Program-made: the position numbers and the translations under genes
Notes under the pieces: generated by a model
Database searches by the model: none
What the model was told of the DNA's origin: nothing
What the model saw: only the letters and a program-made list of their open reading frames with translations
Shown: positions 19,323-29,496 of the stretch, one piece after another
How the letters are laid out: the number at the start of each line of letters is the position of its first letter
Position numbering within the stretch: position 1 is the first letter of the stretch
Source of the DNA: Spongiibacter taiwanensis
Lineage (GTDB): Bacteria; Pseudomonadota; Gammaproteobacteria; Pseudomonadales; Spongiibacteraceae
Assembly: GCF_023702635.1 (NCBI RefSeq)
Contig: NZ_CP098455.1
Location: 3,596,001-3,660,000 of the forward strand
Reading direction: 5' to 3'
Length of the DNA: 64,000 nucleotides

Positions 19323-20402
19323 ATGACACGACGCTACAATTTCTGCGCGGGCCCGGCGGCCATGCCTGAATCCGTTTTGGCCCAGGCTCGAGATGAAATG
19401 CTGGACTGGCAGGGCAGGGGCCTGTCGGTAATGGAGATGAGTCACCGCAGCGATGAGATGGTGGGTATTGCCACCGAGGCGGAGCAGGATCTGCGCGAAC
19501 TGCTCGGTATCTCTGATGATTACGCAGTGTTGTTTGTCCAGGGCGGTGCCAGCAGTCAATTTGCGGCCATCCCGTTGAACCTGATGGCTGAAGGCCAGAC
19601 AGCGGACTATATCAACACCGGTGAGTGGTCCAAAAAGGCCATCAAGGAAGCCAAGCGCTTTGGTCAGGTCAACGTGGCGGCGTCCTCTGAAGATACGAAT
19701 TTCTCCACCATTCCCGCCTTTGATCGCTGGCAGCTGACCGATAACGCGGCCTACGTGCACTACACCCCAAACGAAACCATTGGCGGTGTTGAGTTCTTCT
19801 GGACACCCGAGGTAGCCGCGCCACTGGTGGCGGATATGTCGTCAACGATTCTGTCTCGTCCTATCGACGTGAACAAATTCGGTCTGATTTACGCCGGTGC
19901 CCAAAAGAACATTGGCCCTGCTGGTCTGACGATCGTTATTGTACGCAAGGATTTGCTGGGTAAGGCGCAAAGCATCACCCCGACCATGCTGAATTACCAA
20001 ACGGCAGCGGACAATGACTCCATGTACAACACCCCGCCGACCATGGCCTGGTACCTGTCGGGGCTGGTGTTCAAATGGCTGAAAAAGCAGGGCGGCCTGG
20101 AAGCGATGGAGATCATCAATCGTCGCAAGGCGGAAAAGCTCTACGGTTATATTGATGGTAGCGATTTCTACAGTAACCCGGTGGAAGTGGCGAGCCGCTC
20201 ACTCATGAATATTCCCTTTGTTCTGGCTGACGCTGCGCTGGATAAAGCCTTCCTGAAAGGGGCAGAAGAAGCGGGGCTGCTGAACCTGAAAGGTCATCGC
20301 TCGGTGGGCGGCATGCGTGCCAGTGTCTACAATGCGGTGCCGGAATCAGCCGTGGATGCGTTGATTCACTACATGAAAGATTTCGCCCAAACCAAGGGCT
20401 AA
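19323..20402 (+). CDS. serC: Phosphoserine aminotransferase
   Basis: SerC converts 3-phosphohydroxypyruvate to phosphoserine in serine synthesis and also acts in pyridoxal phosphate synthesis. The 359-residue protein starts RRYNFCAGPAAMPESVL, has the phosphate-binding block FVQGGASSQFAAIPLN, and the PLP lysine in YAGAQKNIGPAGLT. The C-terminal GHRSVGGMRASVYNA block is intact. A GGAG Shine-Dalgarno precedes the ATG. The stop lies 4 bp before pheA, starting the aromatic amino acid run serC-pheA-hisC-tyrA-aroA-cmk that is conserved in Pseudomonas. Confidence 0.97.
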   Translation: MTRRYNFCAGPAAMPESVLAQARDEMLDWQGRGLSVMEMSHRSDEMVGIATEAEQDLRELLGISDDYAVLFVQGGASSQFAAIPLNLMAEGQTADYINTGEWSKKAIKEAKRFGQVNVAASSEDTNFSTIPAFDRWQLTDNAAYVHYTPNETIGGVEFFWTPEVAAPLVADMSSTILSRPIDVNKFGLIYAGAQKNIGPAGLTIVIVRKDLLGKAQSITPTMLNYQTAADNDSMYNTPPTMAWYLSGLVFKWLKKQGGLEAMEIINRRKAEKLYGYIDGSDFYSNPVEVASRSLMNIPFVLADAALDKAFLKGAEEAGLLNLKGHRSVGGMRASVYNAVPESAVDALIHYMKDFAQTKG

Positions 20403-20406
20403 GACC

Positions 20407-21576
20407 ATGACTGCAGGAAAGGACCACAACGCAGGCAGCGGTGACGCTGGTGAAAAACCGGTGGATCTGAATACCTTGCGTAATCAGATTGATGATATCG
20501 ACAGCCAAATTCACCGGCTGCTCAACCAGCGGGCCCGCTGTGCCCAGCAGGTTGCGGAGGTGAAACTGCGTGAGCACGCCAGTGCGGCCCAATTTGAATC
20601 CAGTGGTGAAAGCAGCAGTTCCCAGCAGCTGCTGTTCTACCGTCCGGAGCGGGAAGCCCAGGTGCTCAAACGGGTCAAAGATGCCAACGAAGGCCCTCTG
20701 GCAGATGACACCGTCGCCTATATTTTTCGGGAAATTATGTCGGCCTGTCTGGCGCTGGAGAAACCGCTGGACGTGGCCTTTCTCGGTCCCGAGGGAACCT
20801 TTACCCAGGCCGCGGCCATCAAGCACTTTGGTCATGCCATCAACAGTGTGCCCAAGGCGTCGATCGATTCGGTGTTTCGGGATGTGGAAGCCGGGCGCTG
20901 TAACTACGGTGTGGTGCCGGTAGAAAATTCCACTGAGGGGATGGTTGCCCTAACCCTGGATGCCTTTATTAATTCGCCGCTGAAAATTTGTGGTGAGGTG
21001 GATTTGCGCATTCGCCTGCAGTTGATGCAAAAGGACGCGGATCAGCAAATCACCAAAATTATTGCCCATCAGCAAGCGCTGGCCCAATGCCGTCGCTGGC
21101 TGGATGCCCATTATCCGGGTATTCCCCGGCAAGCGGTGAGCAGCAACGGCGAGGCCGCAAAAATGGCGGCAGCTGACACCTCCATTGCTGCGGTGGCTGG
21201 AGAGCTCGCGGCAGAGCAATATGGCTTGTCGGTAGTGGCCGGCGATATTGAAGACCTGACCAATAACACCACGCGCTTTCTGATTATAGGCCGGGAAGAT
21301 GTTGCCCCCAGTGGTCGTGATAAAACTTCCATTGTGGTGTCGGCGCGTAATGTTCCTGGCGCGCTGGTGCGTCTGCTCGAGCCCTTTGAGCAGGCCAATG
21401 TCATGCTGACCCGCATAGATACCCGGCCGTCTCGCAGCGAGGCCTGGACTTATCTGTTCTTCATCGAGTTTGAGGGGCATCAGCAGGATGCGGTGATCAC
21501 CGATATTTTGAAGGTGATCGAAACCCACTCACAAACCTACAAAATTTTGGGTTCCTACCCCCGGGCGGCGCTATGA
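20407..21576 (+). CDS. pheA: Chorismate mutase / prephenate dehydratase (P-protein)
   Basis: This bifunctional enzyme makes phenylpyruvate from chorismate. The 389-residue product has an N-terminal chorismate mutase of the AroQ type (LRNQIDDIDSQIHRLLNQRA, about 20-110), a prephenate dehydratase domain (VAFLGPEGTFTQAAAIKHFG and NNTTRFLIIG, about 117-295) and a C-terminal ACT domain. The ACT GALV motif is present (PGALVRLLEPF), but the usual ESRP phenylalanine-binding motif reads DTRP. The linker after the mutase N-terminal helix is longer than usual (a Ser-rich stretch near residues 58-80). Its stop overlaps the hisC start by four bases. Confidence 0.96.
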   Translation: MTAGKDHNAGSGDAGEKPVDLNTLRNQIDDIDSQIHRLLNQRARCAQQVAEVKLREHASAAQFESSGESSSSQQLLFYRPEREAQVLKRVKDANEGPLADDTVAYIFREIMSACLALEKPLDVAFLGPEGTFTQAAAIKHFGHAINSVPKASIDSVFRDVEAGRCNYGVVPVENSTEGMVALTLDAFINSPLKICGEVDLRIRLQLMQKDADQQITKIIAHQQALAQCRRWLDAHYPGIPRQAVSSNGEAAKMAAADTSIAAVAGELAAEQYGLSVVAGDIEDLTNNTTRFLIIGREDVAPSGRDKTSIVVSARNVPGALVRLLEPFEQANVMLTRIDTRPSRSEAWTYLFFIEFEGHQQDAVITDILKVIETHSQTYKILGSYPRAAL

Positions 21577-22682
21577 GCTGTGATCTGATTGGCTTGGCAA
21601 ACAGTGGTGTGCAGGAACTGCACCCCTATCAGCCGGGTAAACCGATCGAAGAACTTGAGCGGGAGCTGGGGCTGAGCGATGTCGTCAAGCTGGCGAGTAA
21701 TGAAAATCCCCTCGGCCCCTCGGCATTGGCCGTGGCCGCTGCCCAGGCTGCTCTGGCTGAGAGCCATCTTTATCCTGACGCCAGCGGGTTTGCCCTGAAG
21801 AAGAAACTGGCGCCCCGCCTGGGTGTGAATGCCAATCAATTGACCTTGGGCAACGGTTCTAATGACGTGCTCGACGTGATTACGCGGGTGTTTCTGGACA
21901 AAGACGGCTCGGCGGTATTTTCCCAGCATGCCTTTATTGTCTACCCCATTTCAGTGAAGGCGGTAGGGGCTCGCGCCATCATTACGCCAGCTCAGGACTG
22001 GGGCCATGACCTCGACGCCATGGCGGCAGCCATCGAGCCCGATACCCGCTTGGTCTTCATTGCCAACCCCAACAACCCGACGGGCACCTGTCTGGCGTTT
22101 TCCGATTTGCGGGCCTTTATGGCAAAGGTGGCTGAGCAGGTGATTGTGGTGCTCGACGAAGCCTATGTGGAGTTTGTCGGCACGGGTCGTGGCGAAGAGG
22201 GGCTGGCGCTGCTTAAGGATTACCCCAACCTGATTTTGACCCGCACCTTCTCCAAGGCATACGGTCTGGCCGGCTTGCGGGTGGGTTATGCGGTGAGTCA
22301 CCCCGATATTGCCGATTTGCTCAATCGGGTGCGGGCTCCCTTCAACGTCACTGTGCCGGCATTGGCAGCGGCGGAGGCAGTGCTGGACGACGAAGATTAT
22401 TTGCTGCGCAGTCAGCAGGTGAATCGTGAGGGTTTGGCCCAGCTGGGTGCCGGGCTCGATACGTTGGGTGTGCCCTACATTCCCTCGGTCGGTAATTTTA
22501 TTGCCATTGAGTTGCCTTGCCCGGCCGCGCCAATTTATCAGGCACTGCTGGAACGTGGCGTTATTGTCCGGCCGGTAGGTATCTATGACATGCCCAATCA
22601 CCTGCGGGTTTCTGTCGGCTTGGCGTCTGAAAATGCCCGATTCCTTGCGGCCCTTGCTGAAGTGCTGGAGGCTCGCTGGTGA
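21573..22682 (+). CDS. hisC: Histidinol-phosphate/aromatic aminotransferase HisC
   Basis: The 369-residue PLP enzyme is of the HisC family. Evidence includes VHELHPYQPGKP-like opening (VQELHPYQPGKPIEELE), KLASNENPLGPS, the LDEAYVEF block and the PLP lysine in TRTFSKAYGLAGLRVGY. Located between pheA and tyrA, it corresponds to Pseudomonas hisC2, which probably serves aromatic amino acid transamination as well as or instead of histidine synthesis; that role is inferred from context. Four-base overlaps join it to pheA (ATGA) and to tyrA (GTGA), so translation is coupled through the operon. Confidence 0.95.
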   Translation: MSCDLIGLANSGVQELHPYQPGKPIEELERELGLSDVVKLASNENPLGPSALAVAAAQAALAESHLYPDASGFALKKKLAPRLGVNANQLTLGNGSNDVLDVITRVFLDKDGSAVFSQHAFIVYPISVKAVGARAIITPAQDWGHDLDAMAAAIEPDTRLVFIANPNNPTGTCLAFSDLRAFMAKVAEQVIVVLDEAYVEFVGTGRGEEGLALLKDYPNLILTRTFSKAYGLAGLRVGYAVSHPDIADLLNRVRAPFNVTVPALAAAEAVLDDEDYLLRSQQVNREGLAQLGAGLDTLGVPYIPSVGNFIAIELPCPAAPIYQALLERGVIVRPVGIYDMPNHLRVSVGLASENARFLAALAEVLEARW

Positions 22683-23575
22683 TCGGCCGACTGTGCATTA
22701 TCGGCCTCGGCTTGATGGGCGGCTCCCTTGCCGCGGCCTTGAAAGCCCAGGGCAAGGTTGGCAGTGTTGTCGCGACCGGGCGGCGAGAGGCGTCTCTCGC
22801 CAAAGGTTTGGAATTAGGGGTGATTGACGAATACACCCTCGACTTGGCTGAGGCCGTCCGCGGTGCTGATATCGTGGTTATTGCGACGCCGACCTTGGTT
22901 GCCGAATCGGTACTTAGCGACCTGGCGCCATTGTGGAATGACACCATGGTGGTTACCGACGTTGCCAGTGTGAAGGGCAATATCCAGCGGGCTGCCGAGC
23001 ATATTTTTGGTGATGTGCCGAGCAATCTTGTTTTGGGCCACCCCATCGCCGGGTCTGAGCAAAGCGGGGTTGAGGCGGCTAGGGCCGGGTTATTTGAAGA
23101 TCACCGCGTCATTTTGACGCCGCTTGCCACAACCCGGCCTGAGGCCGTGACGGCCGTTGAGCAGATGTGGCAGGCCAGTGGCGCCGATGTGGTGTGCATG
23201 CCGGTGGCCGAGCACGACGCCGTGCTGGCGTCGACCAGTCATCTTCCCCATGTGCTGGCCTATACGCTGGTGGACGCCCTGGCCAAAGACGGTAGAGCGG
23301 CAGAGATTTTTCGCTTTGCCGCTGGTGGGTTTCGTGATTTTACCCGCATTGCATCCAGCGACCCCAAGATGTGGCACGATATTGTGCTGGCCAATGCCGA
23401 CGCGGTGCTGGCGGGCATCGATCTGTTTAGTAGTCATCTCAGCGAGTTGCGCCGCGCCATTGAAAATGGTGATGGCGAGGCGATATATAAGGTGTTTGAT
23501 CAGGCGAAGGCGGCTCGGGATGAGCACTTTCTCGGTCAGTATCTCAATGGCCAGTCTGCTGGAAAAAGCGACTGA
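22679..23575 (+). CDS. tyrA: Prephenate dehydrogenase TyrA, separated from AroA by one in-frame TGA
   Basis: TyrA oxidatively decarboxylates prephenate (or arogenate) on the way to tyrosine. The 298-residue protein begins at a GTG inside the hisC stop and has the NAD motif IIGLGLMGGSLAAALKAQGK (about residues 6-25) and the HPIAGSEQSGVEAA block with the substrate His. The C-terminal helical domain with FAAGGFRDFTRIASSDPKMW is complete. The stop TGA (23573-23575) is followed by eight sense codons in the same frame and then the aroA start, so in frame this is a tyrA-aroA fusion interrupted by one stop. In Pseudomonas the two are one protein. Confidence 0.95.
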   Translation: MIGRLCIIGLGLMGGSLAAALKAQGKVGSVVATGRREASLAKGLELGVIDEYTLDLAEAVRGADIVVIATPTLVAESVLSDLAPLWNDTMVVTDVASVKGNIQRAAEHIFGDVPSNLVLGHPIAGSEQSGVEAARAGLFEDHRVILTPLATTRPEAVTAVEQMWQASGADVVCMPVAEHDAVLASTSHLPHVLAYTLVDALAKDGRAAEIFRFAAGGFRDFTRIASSDPKMWHDIVLANADAVLAGIDLFSSHLSELRRAIENGDGEAIYKVFDQAKAARDEHFLGQYLNGQSAGKSD

Positions 23576-23599
23576 GCCCCATTCAGTGAGAACATAATT

Positions 23600-24901
23600 G
23601 TGGAATTTACACTGCAGCCCGGCGGTCGGGTGAACGGGCGTATTCGGGTGCCGGGCGACAAATCGATCTCCCATCGCTCGGTCATGTTTGGCGCAATAGC
23701 CGATGGTGTGACCACCGTCGACGGTTTTCTTGAGGGCGAAGATGCCTTGTGCACGCTGAAGGCCTTTCAGGCGATGGGTGTGAACATTGAAGGCCCCGAC
23801 AACGGTCGTCTGGTCATTCACGGTGTGGGGCGCGATGGCCTCAAGGCACCTGCCGGGCCGTTGTATGTGGGCAATTCCGGTACGTCTATGCGTCTGCTGG
23901 CCGGGTTGCTGGCGGGGCAATCCTTTGATGTCACCATGACCGGTGACGAGTCGCTGAACAAGCGGCCGATGGAGCGGGTGGCAAAGCCGCTGCGGGAAAT
24001 GGGCGCGGTGGTGGAGACTGGCGAGGGTGGTCGTCCGCCGCTGACCCTGCGCGGCGGGCAGCAGTTAAAAGGTATTGATTATGTGCTGCCGATGGCCAGT
24101 GCCCAGGTCAAATCCTGTGTGCTGCTGGCCGGCATCTATGCTGACGGCACCACCTCCACCCTGGAGCCAGCGCCAACCCGGGATCACAGCGAGCGTATGT
24201 TGCAGGGCTTTTCTTACCCCGTGACCGTCGACGGTGCCAAGGCCAGTTTGCAGGGTGGTGGTCGCCTGAAGGGTGTGCATATCGATGTGCCGGCGGATAT
24301 CTCCTCGGCGGCCTTTTTTATGGTTGCGGCCAGTATCACCCCCGGTGCCGAGCTGACGCTGGAGCATGTGGGGATCAACCCGACGCGTATCGGTGTGATC
24401 AATATTCTGCGCGCAATGGGTGGCAATCTGGACGTTGAAAATGAACGTCTGGTGGGCGGGGAGCCCGTGGCAGATATTACCGTGCGCTATGCCGAGCTGA
24501 AGGGCATTGATATTCCCGAGGATCAGGTGCCCCTGGCCATTGATGAGTTCCCAGCGCTCTTCATCGCGGCGGCCTGCGCCAAGGGGCGCACCGTGTTGAC
24601 CGGCGCTGAAGAGCTCCGGGTTAAGGAAAGCGATCGTATCCAGGTGATGGCCGATGGTTTGGTGGCCTTGGGTATTGATGCCCAGCCAACACCCGATGGC
24701 ATTGTGATAGAGGGTGGTGAAATGGGTGGCGCTACCATCAATCCCCACCACGATCATCGCATTGCCATGGCCTTTTCTGTGGCCTCTCTGCGGGCTCATG
24801 ACACAATTTTGATACACGACTGTGATAACGTCGCCACCTCATTCCCGAACTTTGTCGAACTGGCCAAGCAGGTAGGCATTCAAATAGAGAAACGCCCATG
24901 A
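23600..24901 (+). CDS. aroA: 3-phosphoshikimate 1-carboxyvinyltransferase (EPSP synthase), class II type
   Basis: AroA joins phosphoenolpyruvate to shikimate-3-phosphate. The 433-residue protein begins at GTG 23600 ([21 protein letters not shown]) behind a weak GTGAG site. It carries the four motifs used to define class II, usually glyphosate-tolerant, EPSP synthases: GDKS (about 21), SAQVK (about 161), RDHSE (about 193) and NPTR (about 259). DHRIAMAF and LRVKESDR are also present. The gene is in the same reading frame as tyrA with only one stop between them. Its stop overlaps cmk by four bases. Tolerance is a family inference and has not been shown for this protein. Confidence 0.96.
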   Translation: MEFTLQPGGRVNGRIRVPGDKSISHRSVMFGAIADGVTTVDGFLEGEDALCTLKAFQAMGVNIEGPDNGRLVIHGVGRDGLKAPAGPLYVGNSGTSMRLLAGLLAGQSFDVTMTGDESLNKRPMERVAKPLREMGAVVETGEGGRPPLTLRGGQQLKGIDYVLPMASAQVKSCVLLAGIYADGTTSTLEPAPTRDHSERMLQGFSYPVTVDGAKASLQGGGRLKGVHIDVPADISSAAFFMVAASITPGAELTLEHVGINPTRIGVINILRAMGGNLDVENERLVGGEPVADITVRYAELKGIDIPEDQVPLAIDEFPALFIAAACAKGRTVLTGAEELRVKESDRIQVMADGLVALGIDAQPTPDGIVIEGGEMGGATINPHHDHRIAMAFSVASLRAHDTILIHDCDNVATSFPNFVELAKQVGIQIEKRP

Positions 24902-25593
24902 CGGCGCCGGTGGTCACGATTGATGGCCCGAGTGGGTCAGGTAAAGGGACGTTATGTCAGATGCTGGCCCATCAACTGGGGTGGCATCTGCTCGACAGTG
25001 GCGCCTTGTACCGGTTGACGGGGATGGCGGCCGATCAGCGGGGAATTGATTTGGCTGAGGAGTCGGCGGTTGCCGAAATCGCCTCGTCATTAGATGTGGC
25101 GTTCATTCCCGGAGAGCCCGGCGAGCCCACCCGGGTGATCCTTGATGGCGCTGATGTGAGTACAGAACTGCGCAGTGAGCGTAGCGGTGGCCTGGCCTCC
25201 CAAGTGGCAGTGTTGCCGGCGGTGCGTAAAGCCCTGTTGCAGCGCCAACGTGACTTTGCCCAGTTGCCGGGCCTGGTTGCCGATGGCCGGGATATGGGGA
25301 CCGTGGTGTTTCCGCAGGCTGGCTTGAAGGTGTTTCTGACCGCCAGTGCCGAGGAGCGCGCGGAGCGCCGGGCTAAGCAGTTGAAAGCCAAGGGTGAAAG
25401 TGTTAACCTCGGCGCCCTTTTAGGGGAGATCCAGGCTCGGGACGAGCGAGATTCCCAGCGTGAACACGCTCCCCTGAAGCCTGCCGGCGATGCGGTGCAG
25501 TTAGATAGCACTGGTCTGGCAATAGAGGAAGTGTTTCAGCGGGTGCTGACGTTGGTCAGTACCCGTTTTGCCGTGATTGATCAGGGCGATTGA
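24898..25593 (+). CDS. cmk: Cytidylate kinase
   Basis: Cmk phosphorylates CMP and dCMP. The 231-residue protein shows the P-loop [17 protein letters not shown], the CMP-binding segment [10 protein letters not shown], the [15 protein letters not shown] block and the LID region [11 protein letters not shown] with [16 protein letters not shown]. Length is normal. The ATG overlaps the aroA stop (ATGA). rpsA follows after 127 bp with its own leader, the arrangement conserved in many gammaproteobacteria. Confidence 0.97.
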   Translation: MTAPVVTIDGPSGSGKGTLCQMLAHQLGWHLLDSGALYRLTGMAADQRGIDLAEESAVAEIASSLDVAFIPGEPGEPTRVILDGADVSTELRSERSGGLASQVAVLPAVRKALLQRQRDFAQLPGLVADGRDMGTVVFPQAGLKVFLTASAEERAERRAKQLKAKGESVNLGALLGEIQARDERDSQREHAPLKPAGDAVQLDSTGLAIEEVFQRVLTLVSTRFAVIDQGD

Positions 25594-25720
25594 TCCGGTT
25601 GTGCGTCGAGTGCAATGCGAACCCAGCTGGCCTTGCACCCGGCATTATGAACTGACCCGCGCAAGCTGGATGTGCGGCGATATGTGGCATCAGCCACGAC
25701 TTAATTTCAGGTAATGACGA

Positions 25721-27397
25721 ATGAGCGAAAGCTTTGCTGAACTGTTTGAAGAAAGTTTAAAAACCATTGATATGAAGCCCGGTTCTATCGTGACCGGTGT
25801 GGTTATCGACATCGACAGCGACTGGGTAACTGTCCACGCTGGTCTGAAATCCGAGGGTGTGATTCCCCGCGATCAGTTTGTTAGCGAGGGCGGTGAGTTC
25901 TCTCTGCAGATCGGTGACGAAGTTCAGGTGGCACTGGAGTCGGTAGAAGACGGCTTTGGTGAGACTAAACTGTCCCGCGAGAAGGCCAAGCGTGCCGAAG
26001 CCTGGAAAACCCTGGAAGCTGCCTACGAAGCAGAAGAAACGGTTACTGGTGTTATCAATGGCAAGGTCAAAGGCGGTTTCACCGTCGACATCAACAGCAT
26101 TCGCGCATTCCTGCCCGGCTCTCTGGTAGATGTACGTCCTGTTCGGGACACTGCCCACCTGGAAGGCAAAGAGCTGGAATTCAAAGTTATCAAGCTGGAT
26201 CAAAAGCGCAACAACGTGGTGGTTTCTCGCCGCGCGGTGCTGGAGAGTGTGAACAGCGAAGAGCGCGAAGCGCTGCTGGAATCTCTGCAAGAAGGCATGG
26301 TGGTTAAGGGTATCGTCAAGAATCTGACCGACTACGGTGCGTTTGTTGATCTGGGCGGTATCGACGGCTTGCTGCACATCACTGACATGGCTTGGAAGCG
26401 TATCAAGCACCCCAGCGAAATCGTTAACGTTGGCGATGAAATTGACGTACGCATCCTCAAGTTTGATCGCGAGCGCAACCGCGTGTCGCTGGGTCTGAAG
26501 CAACTGGGCGAAGATCCCTGGGTTGCTATCAAAACCCGTTACCCCGAGAACAGCCGTGTTAAGGCTCGGGTAACCAACCTGACTGATTACGGCTGCTTCG
26601 CCGAAATCGAAGAAGGCGTTGAAGGTCTGGTGCACGTTTCCGAAATGGATTGGACCAACAAGAACATCCACCCCTCTAAAGTCGTACAAGTTGGCGACGA
26701 AGTGGAAGTGATGATTCTGGATATCGACGAAGAGCGTCGCCGTATCTCTCTGGGTATCAAGCAGTGTCAGCAAAACCCCTGGGATGCGTTCGGTTCACGC
26801 TTCACCAAAGGCGACAAGATCAGCGGTGCGATCAAGTCCATCACTGACTTTGGTATCTTCATCGGCTTGGAAGGCAACATCGACGGTCTGGTTCACCTGT
26901 CTGACATTTCCTGGAATGACAGCGGCGAAGAAGCCGTGCGTAACTTCAAGAAAGGCGACGAGATCGAGACTGTGATTCTGTCTATCGATCCTGAGCGTGA
27001 GCGTATCTCTCTGGGCATCAAGCAGCTCGAAGATGATCCGTTCTCCAACTACGTGTCGCTGAACGACAAGGGCAGCATCGTAACCGGTACGGTTAAAGAA
27101 GTTGATGCGAAGGCTGCCATCATTGTTCTGGCCGATGAAGTGGAAGGCGTCTTGAAGGCTTCCGAAATCAGCCGCGACAAAGTGGAAGATGCGCGCAACG
27201 TGCTGAAAGAAGGTGACAGCGTTGAGGTGAAAATCATCAGCGTTGATCGCAAAAACCGTGGCCTGAGTCTGTCGGTTAAAGCCAAGGACATGGATGACGA
27301 GAAAGAGGCGGTGAAAGCGCTGCGTGAGAACCAAAACGAAGCTGCTGCCACCACCATTGGCGACCTGATCAAGGCGCAAATGGAGAACAAGGACTAA
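25721..27397 (+). CDS. rpsA: 30S ribosomal protein S1
   Basis: S1 helps the ribosome bind and unfold mRNA. The 558-residue protein is essentially the same length as E. coli S1 and has six S1 repeats: two N-terminal divergent ones (starting near [21 protein letters not shown] and [15 protein letters not shown]) and four RNA-binding ones containing [56 protein letters not shown] and a weaker last copy. Codon choice here is visibly restricted (frequent CGT, CTG, GGT), as expected for a highly expressed gene. In E. coli S1 represses its own leader; the 127-bp leader here was not resolved. Confidence 0.98.
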   Translation: MSESFAELFEESLKTIDMKPGSIVTGVVIDIDSDWVTVHAGLKSEGVIPRDQFVSEGGEFSLQIGDEVQVALESVEDGFGETKLSREKAKRAEAWKTLEAAYEAEETVTGVINGKVKGGFTVDINSIRAFLPGSLVDVRPVRDTAHLEGKELEFKVIKLDQKRNNVVVSRRAVLESVNSEEREALLESLQEGMVVKGIVKNLTDYGAFVDLGGIDGLLHITDMAWKRIKHPSEIVNVGDEIDVRILKFDRERNRVSLGLKQLGEDPWVAIKTRYPENSRVKARVTNLTDYGCFAEIEEGVEGLVHVSEMDWTNKNIHPSKVVQVGDEVEVMILDIDEERRRISLGIKQCQQNPWDAFGSRFTKGDKISGAIKSITDFGIFIGLEGNIDGLVHLSDISWNDSGEEAVRNFKKGDEIETVILSIDPERERISLGIKQLEDDPFSNYVSLNDKGSIVTGTVKEVDAKAAIIVLADEVEGVLKASEISRDKVEDARNVLKEGDSVEVKIISVDRKNRGLSLSVKAKDMDDEKEAVKALRENQNEAAATTIGDLIKAQMENKD

Positions 27398-27499
27398 TGT
27401 CCTTTTGCGGGCGTCAGTGGATGGCGCCCGTAAGCCTCTGGCTTCTCAGCAAAAAAATGCTAAGCTAGGCATGATGTTGTGAGCAATGGGACCCGTGCT

Positions 27500-27787
27500 A
27501 TGACAAAATCCGAGTTGATAGAGTTGATCGCTGAACGTCAGCCGCAACTGTCTCATAAGGACATAGAATTAGCCGTGAAGACCATTATCGAGCACATGTC
27601 TCAGGTATTGGCAACCGGGGACCGTATTGAGATCCGCGGTTTTGGCAGCTTTTCTCTGCATTATCGTGAGCCGCGTCAAGGTCGCAATCCAAAGACCGGT
27701 GAGACGGTGCAGTTGCCGGGGAAGTTTGTTCCCCACTTTAAGCCTGGTAAAGAATTGCGCGAGCGCGTGAATCAAAGTCTCGAGTGA
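27500..27787 (+). CDS. ihfB: Integration host factor subunit beta
   Basis: IhfB pairs with IhfA to bend DNA at specific sites. The 95-residue HU-family protein begins [23 protein letters not shown] and has the beta-arm [46 protein letters not shown] with the intercalating Pro in RNPKTGE. ATG 27500 gives the conserved N terminus; an in-frame GTG at 27479 would add seven residues. It lies downstream of rpsA, its normal partner. IHF is also the host factor for type I-E spacer integration in E. coli, which may be relevant to the CRISPR locus here. Confidence 0.96.
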   Translation: MTKSELIELIAERQPQLSHKDIELAVKTIIEHMSQVLATGDRIEIRGFGSFSLHYREPRQGRNPKTGETVQLPGKFVPHFKPGKELRERVNQSLE

Positions 27788-27829
27788 GACGGCAGGCCAG
27801 GCAGGCTTCATATGGCCTTATTTCTTAAG

Positions 27830-27862
27830 AAACGGTATGGTCTGTGGCTGTACCGTTTTTTT
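27830..27862 (+). terminator. Rho-independent terminator after ihfB
   Basis: AACGGTA (27831-27837) pairs with TACCGTT (27851-27857) and is followed by a T run, 43 bp after the ihfB stop and just before lapA. Confidence 0.75.
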
Positions 27863-27879
27863 ATGCGCGGAAGGAATGC

Positions 27880-28167
27880 ATGGGCTGGATAAAATCGTTG
27901 TTTACGGCTGTGGTTTTGTTGGCGGTATTGGCCGTTGGTGTGCTGTTTACCATCGAAAATGATGTCGCTGTCCCATTGAATGTTCTCGTTGCCGAGCTCC
28001 CAGCGCAGCGCCTGTCGACCTGGTTGATCCTGGCATTTTTCCTTGGGGGGTTATTGGGGATGCTGGCGGCGTCCGTGGCCATGGCGCGGTTGCAAACCTC
28101 CCGCATGGTCTTGAAGCGCCGCCTCGCCAATCTGGAGCAACAACGGGCGGCGGGGGTGAAGGGGTGA
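27880..28167 (+). CDS. lapA: Inner-membrane protein LapA (DUF1049)
   Basis: LapA is a small inner-membrane partner of LapB in the control of lipopolysaccharide synthesis. The 95-residue protein has two transmembrane helices (about 5-25 and 45-68) and the family's TIENDVAVPLNVL segment between them, ending in a charged coiled-coil-like tail (RLANLEQQRA). The ATG at 27880 follows an AAGGA site; the upstream in-frame start at 27844 falls in the terminator and is rejected. Gene order ihfB-lapA-lapB-pyrF matches E. coli and Pseudomonas. Confidence 0.9.
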   Translation: MGWIKSLFTAVVLLAVLAVGVLFTIENDVAVPLNVLVAELPAQRLSTWLILAFFLGGLLGMLAASVAMARLQTSRMVLKRRLANLEQQRAAGVKG

Positions 28168-28294
28168 GGCTGTTGTTGCGCTCGCTCTCGCTATGGGGGT
28201 TTTCTCCTGCACTCACCACGCTCGCCAAAACACAGGTGATTGGCGAGTAAAATAAGAATTGAGCGGCCCCGCTCCGGAGTAACGCACCGAATTT

Positions 28295-29491
28295 ATGGAA
28301 GCCAGCATTACCAATTTTTTGTTGCTCTTTGCTGCGGTGGCGGTTGGGTGGTTGCTCGGGCGCCTGGGTCGGTCGAAGGCGCCTCAATCTGGCGCGCCCC
28401 CTGATGACAGCGCAAGTTACTACAAAGGTCTTAATTTTCTGCTAAATGAGCAGGCGGATGAGGCCGTACTTACCGTCGTCAACGAACTGCCGGTACGACT
28501 TGAAACCCTGCCTACCCATCTTGCTTTGGGGAATCTTATGCGAAGCAAGGGAGAGGTCGAGGCGGCAATCCGGATTCATCAAAACCTGCTGTCTCGGCCC
28601 TCTCTGCCGCGGGAAGAGCTCCACAAGGTGCATCTGGAGTTGGCCAGGGATTATATTTCCGCCGGATTACTCGACCGGGCAGAGCGATTATTGCGGGATT
28701 TGGTTGAAGAGTCCCCGGGTTATCGCAATGAGGCCCTTGAGCACCTCCGTCATATCTATCAAACCGAGAAGGAATGGGAGCAGGCCATCGCTGTTGCCAT
28801 GCGATTGCTGCCCAAGCGCGGATGGTTGCGCAGAGGCAGTGACAAGGGGCCTGTGGCCACTCAAGTATCGCTTTGCCATTACCATTGTGAGATTGTTGAA
28901 CGCCTGTTGCACGAGGGAGACCTGAAAGGGGCCAGGCGCGAGCTGGCCAAGGCCCAGCAATATGAGCCCGGTAGTCTGAGGTTGGGACTGCTCAGCGCGC
29001 AGCTGTCGCTGCAGCAAGGTCGCTCCAGTGAAGCGCTGTCCTGCCTGCAAGACCTGTTGCGCAGTAAGCCAGCCTGGGCGATGCACATCCTGCCGATGTT
29101 CAAGAAGGCCTTTGCCGAGGTGGGTGGCGCAGAAAGTTATATGGATGCGTTGGCGCGCCTCGGCAGTGCAACAGATAGCTCAGCGCTGGCAGTGGAGTTG
29201 GCGGGGAGCATTGCGCGGCTGGAAGGGCGTGATGCCGGACGGGAGTATATCCGTGCCGTCGCAATGCGTCGGCCTACACTGCGTACCTTATCCTGCTGGC
29301 TGGAGCTTTCTGGTGACGAAGTGGGGCCGGCTGCAGCGCAGCTGCGCGAAGTGATTGAGGAAATTTTGGCGACTCGATCGATTTACCAGTGCCGTCAATG
29401 CGGGTTTTCAGGGCGAAAGCTCCATTGGTTGTGTCCTAGCTGTGAGCAGTGGGGTACCATTGCGCCTATTCGTGGTACGCAAGGCGACTAG
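28295..29491 (+). CDS. lapB: Lipopolysaccharide assembly protein LapB (YciM)
   Basis: LapB adapts FtsH for degradation of LpxC and so sets the rate of lipid A synthesis. The 398-residue protein has one N-terminal membrane anchor (residues about 5-23), a long array of TPR helices (about 45-340) and a C-terminal rubredoxin-like metal site with Cys366, Cys369, Cys380 and Cys383 ([10 protein letters not shown] ... LCPSC). All of these match the YciM architecture. It lies between lapA and pyrF, as in E. coli. The stop is 5 bp before pyrF. Confidence 0.95.
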   Translation: MEASITNFLLLFAAVAVGWLLGRLGRSKAPQSGAPPDDSASYYKGLNFLLNEQADEAVLTVVNELPVRLETLPTHLALGNLMRSKGEVEAAIRIHQNLLSRPSLPREELHKVHLELARDYISAGLLDRAERLLRDLVEESPGYRNEALEHLRHIYQTEKEWEQAIAVAMRLLPKRGWLRRGSDKGPVATQVSLCHYHCEIVERLLHEGDLKGARRELAKAQQYEPGSLRLGLLSAQLSLQQGRSSEALSCLQDLLRSKPAWAMHILPMFKKAFAEVGGAESYMDALARLGSATDSSALAVELAGSIARLEGRDAGREYIRAVAMRRPTLRTLSCWLELSGDEVGPAAAQLREVIEEILATRSIYQCRQCGFSGRKLHWLCPSCEQWGTIAPIRGTQGD

Positions 29492-29496
29492 TTTTT

